A DNA stretch of 64,000 nt from Lepisosteus oculatus (lineage: Eukaryota; Chordata; Actinopteri; Semionotiformes; Lepisosteidae): assembly GCF_040954835.1 (NCBI RefSeq), contig NC_090698.1, positions 990,501 to 1,054,500 on the forward strand, read 5' to 3'. The notes beneath the pieces were generated by a model. The model saw only the letters and a list, made by a program, of their open reading frames with translations, ran no database searches and was not told the DNA's origin. Positions 21,000 to 33,640 of this stretch are shown here, one piece after another (position 1 is the first letter of the stretch; the number at the start of each line of letters is the position of its first letter). A program made the translations under genes and the position numbers.

Positions 21000-21680
21000 G
21001 GAGCTCCGAGCCAGCTGGGATATGTGACAGAGCCTTTAATTGAACTAACCATCTTTAATTGCATGCAGTTCTTAAACATGTTGGTGGTTTGCCCTTAAAA
21101 CCAAACAATCATATGTTTTGATGTGGAACTTGCAATCTCCAGCTCCTGAGCAGTTGAATATGCCAAAATCAGTTCAATTTAGCAACTTCATAGTTGGGTT
21201 CCCTGCTAGTTCATCCCACAACACCTGGGGTGTGAACCTGGGTCTCCAGTGTAACACAACAGGGAACATGCCACATGACCTAATGGAGACCTCCCCCAGC
21301 CCAGGCGGCTGAGGTCTCTGCTACGCACAGGGAGGGCAATGGCGTCACTGTGCCCAAACCCGCTCCACTACACATGCTGGAGGGGCAGGGGTGCCTGCGA
21401 CCGATACCAGCTGGGCAATGCTAGGAGTGCATGAAGAGACGAAGCTAGTGAGATTCCAGGTTAAAAATGGAAAAACTCATCTCAACTGTCTCAGCTGTCA
21501 TTAGCAAATAAGAACATGAAATTTTAGGGCATAATACTTTGCGCATCAATTCAGAGCTTTCTCTGTGACAGGCCTGTCAGCCTGCCCTTAATGCACACAC
21601 CTGGCTGCTCATGTGAACAGAGCACATGGCAGGAGGAGGGGCTGACCCCAAATTTTCAGTTCCCAAATGGCTCAGTGGAT
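21000..21680. other. Intergenic, nothing recognised
   Basis: No repeat, RNA or coding signal seen. Confidence 0.4.
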
Positions 21681-21687
21681 TAGTTCC

Positions 21688-21826
21688 TTGAAGAAAAGAA
21701 AAAAGAGACACAATGTTTCAGAGCCTTCTTCTGGTGCCAAATTCTTTTTTTTTCTTTTCAGCATGGAATAAGCCTTTACCTGTTCCTCTTCAACCTACAC
21801 ATGCTGATGCAGCTCCCTACTTCAGC
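21688..21826 (+). repeat. Dispersed foldback-like element, copy 1
   Basis: Contains CAGCATGGAATAAGCCTTTA, CCTGTTCCT and ATGCTGATGCAGCTCCCTAC. The reverse complement of this block recurs at 50.94 and 52.04 kb, and a truncated same-strand copy lies at 32.19 kb. Purine-rich and pyrimidine-rich halves face each other, as in a foldback element. Confidence 0.5.
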
Positions 21827-21829
21827 TAA

Positions 21830-23345
21830 TTCCTTTCCTTCTCTTAATTGCAAGACATTTTCACTGTTCCAAGAAATTCACCCACTTGTTTACCAAATCA
21901 CATGACAGGAAGCTGCTCGTGCCAACAAGCATTTTTAATACAAATGCTATTTGTATAGCTAGACATCCAAACTGTTCATGTGCCCACACAGAGTCGGAGA
22001 GATGCAAAACGGCTTCCCACAGTGCTACTTGTCTTCAACAGTAAGAGTTTTAACTTTTTGCCAAAATTGGATATTTTGGAATCACAGCTAAAGCTGGTAA
22101 AATTAAAAATCCCTATATGGGCCAAATCACCTTCATTGAAGCATTATGCCTTAACATTCTCTGAGAGCTATTAAAAATACACCTTCTCCAGATTATTGTG
22201 AGATTCTGGCATCAGAGGTGGGAAGTACAAATCTTTGGTAAAAAAAGGTACCTCGAAAAAGGTTTCTACTAAAAGAGATTTACTATTTATAATATTTATT
22301 ACAGATTCCTCCAAGGAGCTCATGATGAATAAAGACCGGATGGAGAGCTCTGTCAGACTGGACACCTGTCAGAAAAACTAGCTTGAGTTTAAAATGTATT
22401 ATTTATTTATTTCTTTTCCTTGTGACTTTAGGAGGGTTTGGGAGCAGATTAGTGCAGGAGGTACTGAGAATCATGTACCGGATGACTGTCCAGTCTTTAA
22501 TTTGGGCTATATATTATTGAATGTGCCTTGCAGCTTCTACAATGTTTGCTAATCCTCCAAATTTGGGGAGTGAAGCACAGGCTTTCTGGGTCAGTCAGTG
22601 GATTTCTAACATCTGGAGGACAGAGGGCAGAGCCTTTCTGTGTCCTATCCATGTGACAAGGACTTGCTGTGGACTGAAGGATTTGATGAGTTTTTCTCAG
22701 TTTTAGTGAATCTTGGGAAGCGCTTATTTTTGAGAAGGGTCTCAATGGAGGGAGTTTTTGGCAACTGCTTTAGGCAAGTAAACAGTTTTGCAGGTCGGCT
22801 GTATTAGTTTGGGATTTCAAGAAGTTATTTAGAAGGTCAAAGTGGAGCTCAATATTTTGGTTTGGTTTGGTGTTTGGATGCAATATTTTTGCTTATTTCA
22901 TGCACAGTTCATAAAGAGCACTTCAGGATTTTCAGCCTTACAGCTGTGTGTTTGTTGGCCTGGTTCTACCAATTTTAAAGATCCCTTTATGACTTAACAG
23001 TGGGTTTGCATAAGAGTTACATGCATGTAGCAAAAACGCAAACTATAAATCTAAAATGGGAGACAATGAACTCCAAGAAGCTGAAGATAAAAAAGACACT
23101 TTTAAGCCAATTATTTACATCTTGAAATTATTAAGAATTATATTTTTTACATCTTGAAAACAATATGGGAAAACAATGTATAAAACATAAAAAACTTTGC
23201 AGTCAGACGTTTTCCTTCCTGGCAGGTGCTTTTCAAATTGGAGCTGAAACCTACCAATCTGGTAATTTTTATCTGTGTTTTAATATTACATCACCTTGGT
23301 TCCCAAGCGTGAAGACGTAAACACAGTGCTCTCACTGTGAAAAAC
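21830..23345. other. Intergenic, nothing recognised
   Basis: AT-rich sequence without identifiable genes or repeats; short open frames only. Confidence 0.4.
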
Positions 23346-23352
23346 TGTCAGT

Positions 23353-23638
23353 CACGCGGGCAGCAGAGTGGTGCTGTGGTTAGCCTTGCTGCCTTGCAGA
23401 GCTGGGGCCCTGGGTTTGATTCTGGCACTGGTGCCTGGAGTCTGTATATTCTCCCGATGTTTGTGTGGGTTTCTCGCCACTGTGGCTTGTGGTGTGAGTC
23501 TGTGTCTGTGTCTGTGTCTACCCTGAGATGGACATGCGTCCAGGCTGCACCCTGCCTTGTGCCCACTGCTTGCCGGGGGTTGCCCAGGGACCCTCAATTG
23601 AAAGGTGGAGAAAATGGATAGATAGATGGATGGATATC
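23353..23638 (+). mobile_element. tRNA-derived SINE with (GGAT)n-type tail
   Basis: A tRNA-like head (GTGGTGCTGTGGTTAGCCTT, B-box-like GGGTTTGATTC), a body with GTGTGGGTTTCTC and CCCTGAGATGGACATGCGTC, and a GATAGATGGATGGAT tail. It belongs to a common fish tRNA-SINE type distinct from the one at 35.8 kb. It contains a short internal (TGTGTC)n run. Confidence 0.7.
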
Positions 23639-23639
23639 A

Positions 23640-24940
23640 GGTAAGGCTTGGATATGAGAGAATGAATGACATCAGTCAGACTTTTATACAGCACATGTTA
23701 ATGCTGCAGGTACTCTCTGAGCAGCGCTGAAGCAGACTGACAGGCCGAAACCCAAGTGCAGGGCTCCGGAGAGAAGAGAAGGCAGCAAGACTGAGGCGAG
23801 GTAGAGCAGAGGTGAGCAGGAGGAGGGCTGCCAGTTACGGGAATGAAAGCGTGACCTGTGACCTGTGACCTGTGACCTGTGCCAGACAAGTGCAGAGATA
23901 GAGCTATCACGGCTCTAGTGAGCTCAATGTCAGAGCGTCAGTCTAGCAGGTTGTGAAGCCTTGAAGACAGTGGATTGGCTGCCTGATTGTTCAATCGAAG
24001 GTGGAACAAGGAGGCGGCTCAAGGTGGCGAGGGCTTGTGGGAACGTCCTGTGTTACACTGCCCAAGGGCACGGCAACAACATCCCACATACCAGCTACGT
24101 GCCCCGAATCCTATGTTACAGGATTTTTCCTTACAACATTTTCATGCGTATACAAGGGGTGGAAATCTGGCTGTCCTAAAAAAACAGAAACATGGGACTG
24201 GAATGGTGAGCCATACTGACACCCACAGTTCTGGGAACTGAGCGGATGTGCTGCAGCTACAGGCTGTTGTATCACAGAAAACACGACACCACTCTGGTCG
24301 ACTCTGGAAATGAGAGCACAGAGCTGCAGAAAGTAAGAAGTCTTACTTGAAAACGAGCTTCAGTCACATACTATGCTTGAAAGACATGGGATTTCTGATT
24401 GATTTCTGCAGTATCTCTCCTTAAACTACAGTGCAAAACCACAATGTGATAAACTCTGTAGCTGGCCCCTCGACCTTGGCAGATGAGAGAGTCAGCTTCA
24501 TGAAGGTCCTCCTGGCCTCGCTTGCTACGATTTCTTCCATCCTTCATCTAACTGTCGTCGACTCTGTTTCGAAACCCTGCTTCTGAAGAGCCTTCCACTG
24601 CCTGGCAGAGTGCATGACGTGCGACACACAAGACTCTACTTCCAGCAGCTCTTGAAGCACAGCTGCGTATTTCTGTCGCCTCCTGTCGATAGGTACTGCA
24701 TGTGCCTGACAGAGTGTCGTTCATGACAGGTGCCACTTCAGTAATCATATGGCATCATTTCAGTGGTCTGTTTACAAACTGGCCTGCAAAGTTTAAAAAC
24801 CGACTGAGACAGTTACTTATGGGAAAGCTGAACCCTTGACTTAACTGAACCCTTGGCCACTCGCTCTTATCATGGAGTTAGTGTGCTCTGGACATCACTT
24901 TGCCTCCACTGACATTCCAGGACCTAAACATTCTATTTCA
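23640..24940. other. Intergenic with a 9-bp tandem run
   Basis: TGACCTGTG is repeated about four times at 23851-23882. Otherwise no identifiable content. Confidence 0.4.
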
Positions 24941-24954
24941 CTTTATGCTGATGA

Positions 24955-25200
24955 ACATTGGGTTTATTTCTGATATTGTTGGCTCAGTTCCCCATTGACT
25001 TTTTTGTCTTCTGCCTCAGTGAAACAGCTGTACCCACTCATGTTTTTTTCAGCACTGTTCTCAGGCTGTTTTCTGATTCAGGCATTAATGTTCCCACCTC
25101 CAGCAAATTCGGAACATGTCTGATCCTCTTAAGAAAATCAAAGCAGGTCCTCTTTGATCCTGTTTACAGGTCTCCCCACATGGTAGGATCTTTATTATAA
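24955..25200 (+). mobile_element. Decayed LINE endonuclease fragment
   Basis: An open frame with wording like DFFVFCLSETAV and a later GTCLILLRKSK, reminiscent of the LTETWL and GGGL.LI.R blocks of LINE apurinic endonucleases. The match is weak. A LINE RT fragment follows in the same orientation 1.3 kb downstream, in the expected order. Confidence 0.35.
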
Positions 25201-26530
25201 ATATATTCGGTTTTCTGTGATCCTCCTACTGTTGTCTACCAACTGTGCCTGTGCTTCTAACGAGGAGACAATGGTCTTCCACTAGGTGTAATCGGAGGGG
25301 TAGGACATTGCCTGGGGCTCCTGAACAGAAACATCTGAAGACACCACTGCTCCAGAGGCTCCGGGGGAGGCTCAATCTTTAAAAGGTGACTTTAGAGTTA
25401 AACTGATCTTCCAGAGAGATCCAGTTAGAAAAAACATTTTCAAAAAGCTTAAAGTCTGAATTTGGAGTGAGTGGTTTGTAACAGTTGAGTATTTTCAGAT
25501 TTTAGGTAGCAGGGAAGATAAAGCTTTGATCTCTATGAAAAGAAAAGTAGTGTCTTGTAAAAATGTATTAGAACTGAATTTATCATTAAAGGGCCACTGT
25601 AATCCTACAGTGCCAGCAGCAGCTGAGGCAGAAGGTCATCACAGACAGGAGATTCCTGCTTTTCCACAGGTTGAACATCTTCAGTTCTTGCAAGATCAGC
25701 CCGAGAATTCTGTGATCTTAAGCTTTGTGCAAGATTCAGATATATTTAGAGATGAAGCCTCAAAGACAATATTTGTTTGTGAAGGATTTGAAAACAGTTT
25801 AATTATTGATTTAAATCACCTCAGCAAGGACTAGATGCTTGTTTTGTTTGTGCAAAAGGTCTACTAGAATTTTCAGCATTAACATAATAAAGCTGACTTG
25901 TCTCATATACTAGGAATTCTGAACTAATACTGGTGAAGCATTAAAAAGTCTAGACAGACATTGGTGGGCTTTATACCGAATTGAAATTTTTTTGTATTGT
26001 GCTGTGTATGCACTTCCAAAATGTCTAGTCCAGTGAGTCATCTGGCCTGTCACTCGTCTCTCAGACATGCTGGTATGTTATTTTATCACTTTCCATTGAT
26101 CGAGTTGAAGAATGATTTATTTTATCTGTTTGAGAAGTGGCCGAAAGCCATGCTTGATGTTCAAAACAGACGCAGCCAGGCTGTTGTTCATTCTTGTTCC
26201 ATTAATTAAACAAACGCTTCTTCCTGTAGTGAGCTTTTGTGTTATGATAATAATGGTATTGGAATAAGAGTGTTATCAGTCTGTGCACCCAGATTGGGGT
26301 GTGGTGTGATTTGTAGTTTTCAAACCAAGTAAGACTCCTGAAATTCGTGCAGTAAGGAAGATCTCTGAATGCTTCAGTGTAGAAGATTTTATCATTTTTT
26401 ATCCTTATTACAATAAAAATCGCAATGAACAAATCTCTGTTATAAACTGCAATTAAAATTAGATAAATAATTAAATTATAGCTTTCAAGGGAGTAAGACT
26501 CCTGAAAAAATAAAAGAAAAGCCACAGGCC
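25201..26530. other. Intergenic; unrecognised 102-codon open frame
   Basis: The plus-strand frame 25526-25834 is open for 102 codons with an acidic, Gln/Phe-rich C-terminal half. It matches no family I know and has no evident splice sites. It may be decayed LINE or random. Confidence 0.25.
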
Positions 26531-26534
26531 CAGA

Positions 26535-26945
26535 CCATTCGTCAGATGCAGCTGCAACTGGCTCCTGTGTTTACCAACATTTATAATACTTCACTTCTCC
26601 AGCAGAATGTCCCTCACAGTTTTAAAATATCTACTATAATACCTGTTTCTAAATCTCCCAAAATATCTCACCTCAACAATTACCTCAAGCACAGTACAGT
26701 ACATCTCCCCTGCTGGGTCCTCACCAGTTTGCCTACAGGGCCAGCTGGTTGGCTGTGAACTCCCTTCTATCTCATCTCTCTACTCAAGACGCACCTCCAA
26801 TAGTGCCTAGAAAATCATCTCAGACCCCTCTCACCCAGCTCATCGTCTCTTTCAGCTTCTCCTTTCTGGAGAACGTTTCAGATCCTTCCTCTCAAGGACT
26901 GCCTGCTTCAACCTCAGCTGCTTTCCCACTGCCATACGAGGTCTG
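26535..26945 (+). mobile_element. Decayed L2-like LINE reverse-transcriptase fragment
   Basis: Plus-strand text reads LAPVFTNIYNTSLLQ, then VPHSFKISTIIPVSK, LNNYL and, after frameshifts, TSLPTGPAGWLAVNSLLSHL. These are the P-x-x-K-x-x-x-I-x-P-V-x-K and FAYRASRS-like blocks at the start of an L2 RT. Several frame breaks make it a dead copy. Confidence 0.6.
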
Positions 26946-29900
26946 AATTCCACTGTATAATTATGCTGCTACATGGAAACTTGTTTACATATGTATGTGA
27001 CAATGTTTGTTTGGCTTCTGTCCTATTTACATTTGTACTGTATATGTTGTGTGTATGTCTCATCAGTGTTCTCATTAAATACTAATATGTAAATATTTAC
27101 TGTCAGGTCTGTGATGTTTTGTGGAAGGAAGGGCAAAGCTAGCAGAAGTACTCCCACAGCAGTACAAGAGCACCATTATTGATGTCTGCGCATACCGAGA
27201 CATGAGTATGCAGGCCTGTCTTCCCCTGCGTCTTCTTCCTGAAACTCTCTTCACTACCCCCACTCCTCTCTCACACCCCAGATATCAGGGCACCTCTTTT
27301 CCCACAGGCCTCCTCTGTCTCTCCAGAAGCAGTCTGTTCAGACTCTGCACCTGCAAGTCCCACGATCTGCTTATCTCTTGTGACTGGTGACTCACATACT
27401 GCTCCAGTTGTTTACATTCCTGGTGTCATACTGTACATTGCTTTATGCATAATGTAAATGTTGCTTTGCACAAACCGCTTTTACTAAGATTTTACAAAGG
27501 CAGATTACCTTTATAATGACCTGCTTTTACCTGCATACTCAGTGTGGACGGGGGATGAGGAGCTCATAGATTTGCAGTGGTAATTTCTGTTAACTTCTCA
27601 TTTGTTGTCCATTTAGTAAAGGTTATAAATTCTGTGTTTTGGGTGTTGGGAGCCCCACTGAGCCTGCTGATGCACTGGTTGATCCAGCGTTGGGGTGCTG
27701 CTCTCTGACTCTAGGCCCACTCCATTGGCAGTTCCCCCTGGAGTTCACGCTGCCCAGAAGAGCCCGGGCACTGCTGGCAGCAGCCCTGCGTCTCTCCTGA
27801 CGTGTGCCTGGGGGGCATCTGTGGGCTTAGGCACAGCGAAGCCAGGCTGACGTGGTCTCAGACAACGAGAGACAGTCGGGAGTGACACAGCCAGGAGAGA
27901 CCTGCAACCTCCTGGGACAGTGCCTTAGCTGGCCAATAACCTTGATGGCCTTTAAACTGGTCTAAACAGGTTTATTTAAAAAACTAAAGCCATCATGAAG
28001 CACTTAATTTAATCAGGATGTGACAGGACTGGAAAAAAACACGAGCAGTAAATGTTCACATCCTGGGTTTTGCCTCTCTGGCCTGGTTCTTTGCTGACTG
28101 CACTTGCTAACAGTGGCTTGGTCCCAGCACAAACAAGAACTCTAATTTCTCCAAGGCATCCAAAAAATGTAGCCACATTTCCAGAAGCTATTAAAAACAG
28201 CCACAACAGGGGCTGCCAGTGTTTTTCAGTGCCACAGTCCGGAGATGTCTGCCTCCAGGACTGGACTAGTGTCGGTAGACATCGAGACAACAGCGAAACA
28301 GGTAAATTGGACTTGGCGTGCAAAATAGGGGATTTCCTGCAAATGAATTTTATTTTTAGGAATGCTACAGAACAGTGTGAGGTGTCCTCATGTAGCCAGT
28401 CTAAATCCCTGTGCTACGAGCACATCCTGCTCTCAACACATTCCACCGGTCTGCACTGCGCTGCCCACTCTCTGGTCCTGATGTACATCAGGCCTGGCAG
28501 CAGGACCAGGCAGGACACCAGTGGCACAGAGGCAGGTGCCAGCCCCTTCTCCACTCCACACAGCAGACTGTGCTGGCTGAGCAAATACAGCTTTAATCAT
28601 CTACAACAGGTACAGTTAGAAAATATGAGGTATTTTTACCTAATATTCCAGTCTGATGGGGAAAGCAGACTGAACAGCGGGGAGGTCAAATCCAGTTTGA
28701 TTTAGAAGTGATTTTTTAAATATTGAAGAGAGTGGACAAGCCTGCTGGTGAGACAGGTGGCACCTCGGAGCAGATGAGGGCAGCTCCGCAACATAGCTGC
28801 AGCCATTTTCTCAGGCTGCGCACAGCGGGCGCAGGAGAGGCCTGCAGGAGAGATTTTTATGCTGATTGATAAACACTGAGCCAATTCTGCACTGCAGAAA
28901 AAGCTTTGAAAGCCCTCCTGTGATCGGTCCTTTTCATGGCTCCTAGTTACTCTTCCTTGGGCTGTTAGAACATGACGCCTCCCAGACCTTGTCAACATCT
29001 TCCGGGATCCATGGCTCAGTGTCCTGCCAGACGCGCAGTGACCTGCCCTGTGTGAGCAGTGGTTTACATTCCTCTCCATGTCACTCTTTTTACTGGACCA
29101 CAGACACCCACTGGAGGCAGCCCTATTGGTGTGGCTGCAGTATGAAGCGCTCTAATCTTCACCCTCATTCTTCCCCTTATTATCGCCTAGGAACGTGGGA
29201 CGTGTGTGTCTTGTGCTCCTGGCTGTGTGTGTGGAAAACAGCGCGCTTGACTGGCGAACAGAACCCCCACAGGCCGTACATGTGGAGACAAGCTGATATT
29301 CCTGTGCTGTGACGGGAAGCGTGGACAATACTGCCTTGTACTTTGAAAACGCATGACGATGTCACAGCGGTAAAAGGGAGGTGGCGGGAGGCGAATGTTC
29401 CTGTGGCAGGCTTCTATTTAGCTGTTTTCCATTTCGATTTGTTCTGTATCTGGCGCTCGAGCTGTGGAGTGCTGGACCGTGTTCCTGCTGATCCGGGGGT
29501 CCCCTATCCCACGGACCCCCACACAGCAGCGCAGTGACCCCTGGGCTGGAGGGAGGGAGCGGGGTCCCCGCTGGCCAGACAGATGCTACTACAGTATTAC
29601 TCTCTCTAACCAGGGCTGTGCTCCAGGTGGAAATGAAGTAGGACTGTAAGACATTGAGAGATATGGTAAAGCACCATGCAAATTTAGGTTATGTAAACGC
29701 ATGGTATAACAGTGTGGAGACACACAGCAGTTTCCCTGTAGTGAACTTTTCCAATGGACTATGACTATTTCACACAGGGACTAATGAACTGTGACACAAA
29801 CATGAACACCAGCTGGAGATAACTTCTTCATTGTGGATCAAAGTATAACTATTGCTTTCAAGGCAGCCAGCTGCCACAAGCCACAAGCTTTGTGGCTCTG

Positions 29901-30400
29901 CAGGCCACAACTTACCATTTCTATCCTAAAACAAATTCTCCTTTGTTCTCCTAGTCTCCAGGCTGCAAAGGAAGTTGTATGGGAGGTGCCCATATCTCTG
30001 TCGGAGCTAATGCTATTGATGGCATTCCTCCTGAATTGTTTTCTCATATCTGCTTAGGAGGGGTGTTAACGCTGTTTTAATATCCCTATTGGGAGCTGGT
30101 GTCCAGTCCTTGCCTACTCTGTTTTCTATTCTGGATGGCTTCAGTGTGATGTCAGGGTATACAAATGATTGGCTCAAATCTGTATTACTCCAATGGAGAA
30201 AGTTGGCCTCCCTGCCAATAGTCAGATGCGCTATTTCTCTGAAATTGACCATCTCCCTGTCCATACACTTGTGATGTGGTCATGTATGGAAGACAGGTTT
30301 CTTTTTCTGTATCCACTATTTTAGAAGAGGACAGTCCTGGCTCTCATCTGGTGCTCCTGTGTCTGGATCTCTTGCAGCAACAGGTCTGGCAGGAGCAGGC
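26946..30400. other. Intergenic; one presequence-like open frame
   Basis: Mostly unremarkable. On the minus strand at 28806-28702 an ATG in a fair Kozak context opens a 34-codon frame starting MAAAMLRSCPHLLRG. It is Arg/Leu/Ala-rich without acidic residues, like a mitochondrial presequence. No continuing exon was identified. Confidence 0.25.
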
Positions 30401-30413
30401 CTCAGTGACACAG

Positions 30414-30812
30414 GGTCAGGGTGCGAGCTGGTGCTCCTGTGTCCAGTAGGGTCAGGGTGCGAGCTGGTGCTCCTGTGTCCAGCAGGGTCAGGGTGCGAGC
30501 TGGTGCTCCTGTGTCCAGCAGGGTCAGGGTGCGAGCTGGTGCTCCTGTGTCCAGTAGGGTCAGGGTGCGAGCTGGTGCTCCTGTGTCCAGCAGGGTCAGG
30601 GTGCGAGCTGGTGCTCCTGTGTCCAGCAGGGTCAGGGTGCGAGCTGGTGCTCCTGTGTCCAGCAGGGTCAGGGTGCGAGCTGGTGCTCCTGTCCAGCAGG
30701 GTCAGGGTGCGAGCTGGTGCTCCTGTGTCCAGCAGGGTCAGGGTGCGAGCTGGTGCTCCTGTGTCCAGCAGGGTCAGGGTGCGAGCTGGTGCTCCTGTGT
30801 CCAGCAGGAACA
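30414..30812. repeat. 36-bp minisatellite, eleven copies
   Basis: Unit GGTCAGGGTGCGAGCTGGTG plus 16 bases (CTCCTGTGTCCAGCAG). One copy, near 30674-30707, is 34 bp because a GT is missing. Because 36 is a multiple of three, frames stay open on both strands. These are not genes. Confidence 0.92.
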
Positions 30813-30819
30813 GTCTAGC

Positions 30820-31170
30820 AGGAGCTGCCGGGAGTGACACCAGAGACACGGAATGTTGCTGCTGATGTTGACAGGTCCAAAACATTGTTCAATTCATTGA
30901 TTTATGTTCACCTTTAAACAGTAACAAAACTTCTTCACAAAAAAACATAATGACCATGAGAACATAATCACACTCCCACCTTCTTCCTTCCTATTCTGAG
31001 CTATTCTCAGGTTGGAGTTACAGGGTGGACATAATCAAGGATATTCAAAAAAAACATTTTCCCAGAAACACAAACAGCCAGTTTAGAAACTGGAAGAGTC
31101 TGGTCTTGATTTGACCGCCCATTGAACTGAAGATCCCAGCAGTCCAGATAAACGACTCTAAGACAGGCCA
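30820..31170. other. Intergenic, nothing recognised
   Basis: No identifiable feature. Confidence 0.4.
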
Positions 31171-31171
31171 G

Positions 31172-31312
31172 CAGCTATATCATCCTGGCCACATTCTCCC
31201 CTTGCCTTTACCAGTCATGGCCTCCTAATAACCCCCCTTTCTGAACTGGCTTCATCACTCTGCTCTCCTCCCCACTGAGAGCTGGTGTGTGGGGAGCGGA
31301 CTGGCGGTATGG
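31172..31312 (+). mobile_element. 5S-type SINE body fragment
   Basis: Shares TCATGGCCTCCTAATAA and CACTCTGCTCTCCTCCCCAC with the complete SINE at 42.9-43.5 kb. Both ends are missing. Confidence 0.65.
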
Positions 31313-32185
31313 TATGCACTACTTATCAGAACTCTGAAAACCACATCATTGCCAAAGCCCAGGATGTGAATTATCTGATTTCTGATTATTTGCACATCAA
31401 AGCCACAACCCATGTGGTTTCGTATTCAACCCTGAATTCTTCAGGGCTTGATTGACTCTTTGCGTACTTCACTCGTCCCTGCTGCCCATTTCTCCAAACT
31501 GCAGCAGGTGAGAAGCCCCACAGGATGCCATCAGGAAGTATGCAATCTGTCCTCTCCCGATCTAAATCTTGGGGTCACAAACTCTGAATGTTGGGTTTGT
31601 ATGGCGTGGGTCTAAATCTAAAATGAAATGATCAAGGAAAATCATTAAGGAGCTTTGTTGCAGCTTCCATTCTTTGACTCATTGTCAAGAATGTTTGGCA
31701 CCGTCGATGGGAGTTTATCAGATCACTATCCGGTCACGATGTTATGCATTACAGTGTGTTTGGCACAGTCTACCCTGGGGAAACCAGACCGCCCCTGGCT
31801 GTAGAGCTGTGCCGGGTCTGTGTGCTTATGTCAGAGTCAGGTGTGTGCTTGGGTCTGGGTCGGATGCAGAGGGCAGCTTGTACTGCTGCCAGGTCTCTTC
31901 TCTTCTTCCACCTCTGTTTCCTCCCAGTGTCCTGACTGTGTGAAAAGGCTGAATGAATACAGCCAGCTGCTCCCACACACAGAGTGAGGACGTAATCACT
32001 TGTCATGTCTACCTGGACACTTTCAGCTGACATCCACAGTGCTTCTGCATAACACACTCAGCCCACAGTTATTGAGTCACATTGCCTGCATTACATAACA
32101 GATATGTGAATATGGCTGCATGTAGCCTACTCCTAATTTCCCTCATTTTCTTGAAGTGCTTTATCAACTGCTGGATTTCCTCTCT
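31313..32185. other. Intergenic, nothing recognised
   Basis: No identifiable feature. Confidence 0.4.
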
Positions 32186-32189
32186 CTCA

Positions 32190-32276
32190 CATCTGAAAAA
32201 AGCTCCACAGCCAAAACATTGTATTACTTTTCTTCTCTTTCAGTAAGGAATAAACCTTTACTTGTTCCTTTGCAGC
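32190..32276 (+). repeat. Dispersed foldback-like element, copy 2, truncated by a minisatellite
   Basis: AAGCTCCACAGCCAAAACAT, CTTTCAGTAAGGAATAAACC and TTACTTGTTCCTTTGCAGC match the other copies. The sequence switches at 32277 directly into the CACACA-containing array. Confidence 0.55.
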
Positions 32277-33335
32277 ACACACACCTGTCTCTGACCCAAG
32301 CACACACACCTGTCCCTGACCCACGCACACACACCTGACCCTGACCCAAGAACACACCTGTCTCTGACCCAAGCACACACACCTGTCCCTGACCCACGCA
32401 CACACGCCTGACCCTGACCCAAGAACACACCTGACCCTGACCCAAGAACACACCTGACCCTGACCCAAGCACACACCTGACTCTGACCTAAGAACACACC
32501 TGACCCTGACTCAAGCACACACGCCTGACCCTGACCCAAGAACACCCCTGACCCTGACTCAAGCACACACACCTGACCCTGACCCAAGCACACACCTGAC
32601 CCTGACTCAAGCACACACACCTGACCCTGACCCAAGCACACACCTGACTCTGACCCAAGCACACACACCTGACCCTGACTCAAGAACACACCTGACTCTG
32701 ACCCAAGCACACACCTGACCCTGACCCAAGCACACACCTGACTCTGACCCAAGCACACACACCTGACCCTGACTCAAGAACACACCTGACTCTGACCCAA
32801 GCACACACACCTGACCCTGACTCAAGCACACCTGACTCTGACCCAAGCACACACCTGACTCTGACACAAGAACACACCTGACTCTGACCCAAGCACACAC
32901 CTGACTCTGACCCAAGCACACACGCCTGACCCTAACCCAAGCACACACACCTGACCCTGACCCGAGCACACACGCCTGACCCTGACCCTGACCCAAGCAC
33001 ACACACCTGACCCTGACCCAAGCACACACACCTGACCCTGACCCAAGAACACACCTGACCCTGACCCAAGCACACACACCTGACCCTGAACCTGACCCAA
33101 GCACACACACCTGACCCTGACCCAAGCACACACACCTGACCCTGACCCAAGAACACACCGGACCCTGACCCAAGCACACACACCTGACCCTGAACCTGAC
33201 CCAAGCACACACACCTGACCCAAGAACACACCTGACCCTGACCCAAGCACACACACCTGACCCTGAACCTGACCCAAGCACACACACCTGACCCTGACTC
33301 AAGCACACACCTGACCCTGACCCTGATTCAAGCAC
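32277..33335. repeat. ~25-bp minisatellite (ACCTGACCCTGACCCAAGCA-type), 1.06 kb
   Basis: More than 40 copies of a CA- and CTGACC-containing unit whose length varies between about 23 and 31 bp by gain or loss of CA or CTGACC steps. On the minus strand it reads open over 1 kb (CVLGSGSGV-like repeats), which is an artefact. Confidence 0.9.
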
Positions 33336-33344
33336 ACACCCACT

Positions 33345-33440
33345 GGAGCTTGTGTGGGGAGCGTACTGGCTCTTGATCCCCATCACCTGTAAAGCACTTT
33401 GAGTGGAGTGTCTGGAAAAGCAATATATGAGCATATAGGA
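33345..33440 (+). mobile_element. 5S-type SINE 3' end fragment
   Basis: Contains GATCCCCATCACCTGTAAAG and TTTGAGTGGAGTGTCTGGAA, the SINE 3' end seen at 43.4 kb. It directly follows the minisatellite. Confidence 0.65.
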
Positions 33441-33587
33441 GTATAACGACTTACATAGTCCAGCACTAGATATGTGTTTTGAAGTGATAATTTTGAGTAG
33501 AAGCTCAAGTAGAAGCAAGTTCTCCGGTTTCTCCTCCCCCACTGCTCTCCAGAGAAGCGCTGCGGCTCTGTACTGTATCATGGATGC

Positions 33588-33605
33588 AGTCAGCAGGGGG
33601 CGCCA
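33588..33605. promoter_or_regulatory. CTCF-core-like motif upstream of gemin7
   Basis: AGTCAGCAGGGGGCGCCA fits the vertebrate CTCF core (CCASYAGRKGGCRS) except at the first bases. It lies just before the putative gemin7 promoter. Occupancy is not shown. Confidence 0.4.
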
Positions 33606-33640
33606 CATGCAGCACATTCTTCTCAGACCAGCCAGGAACC

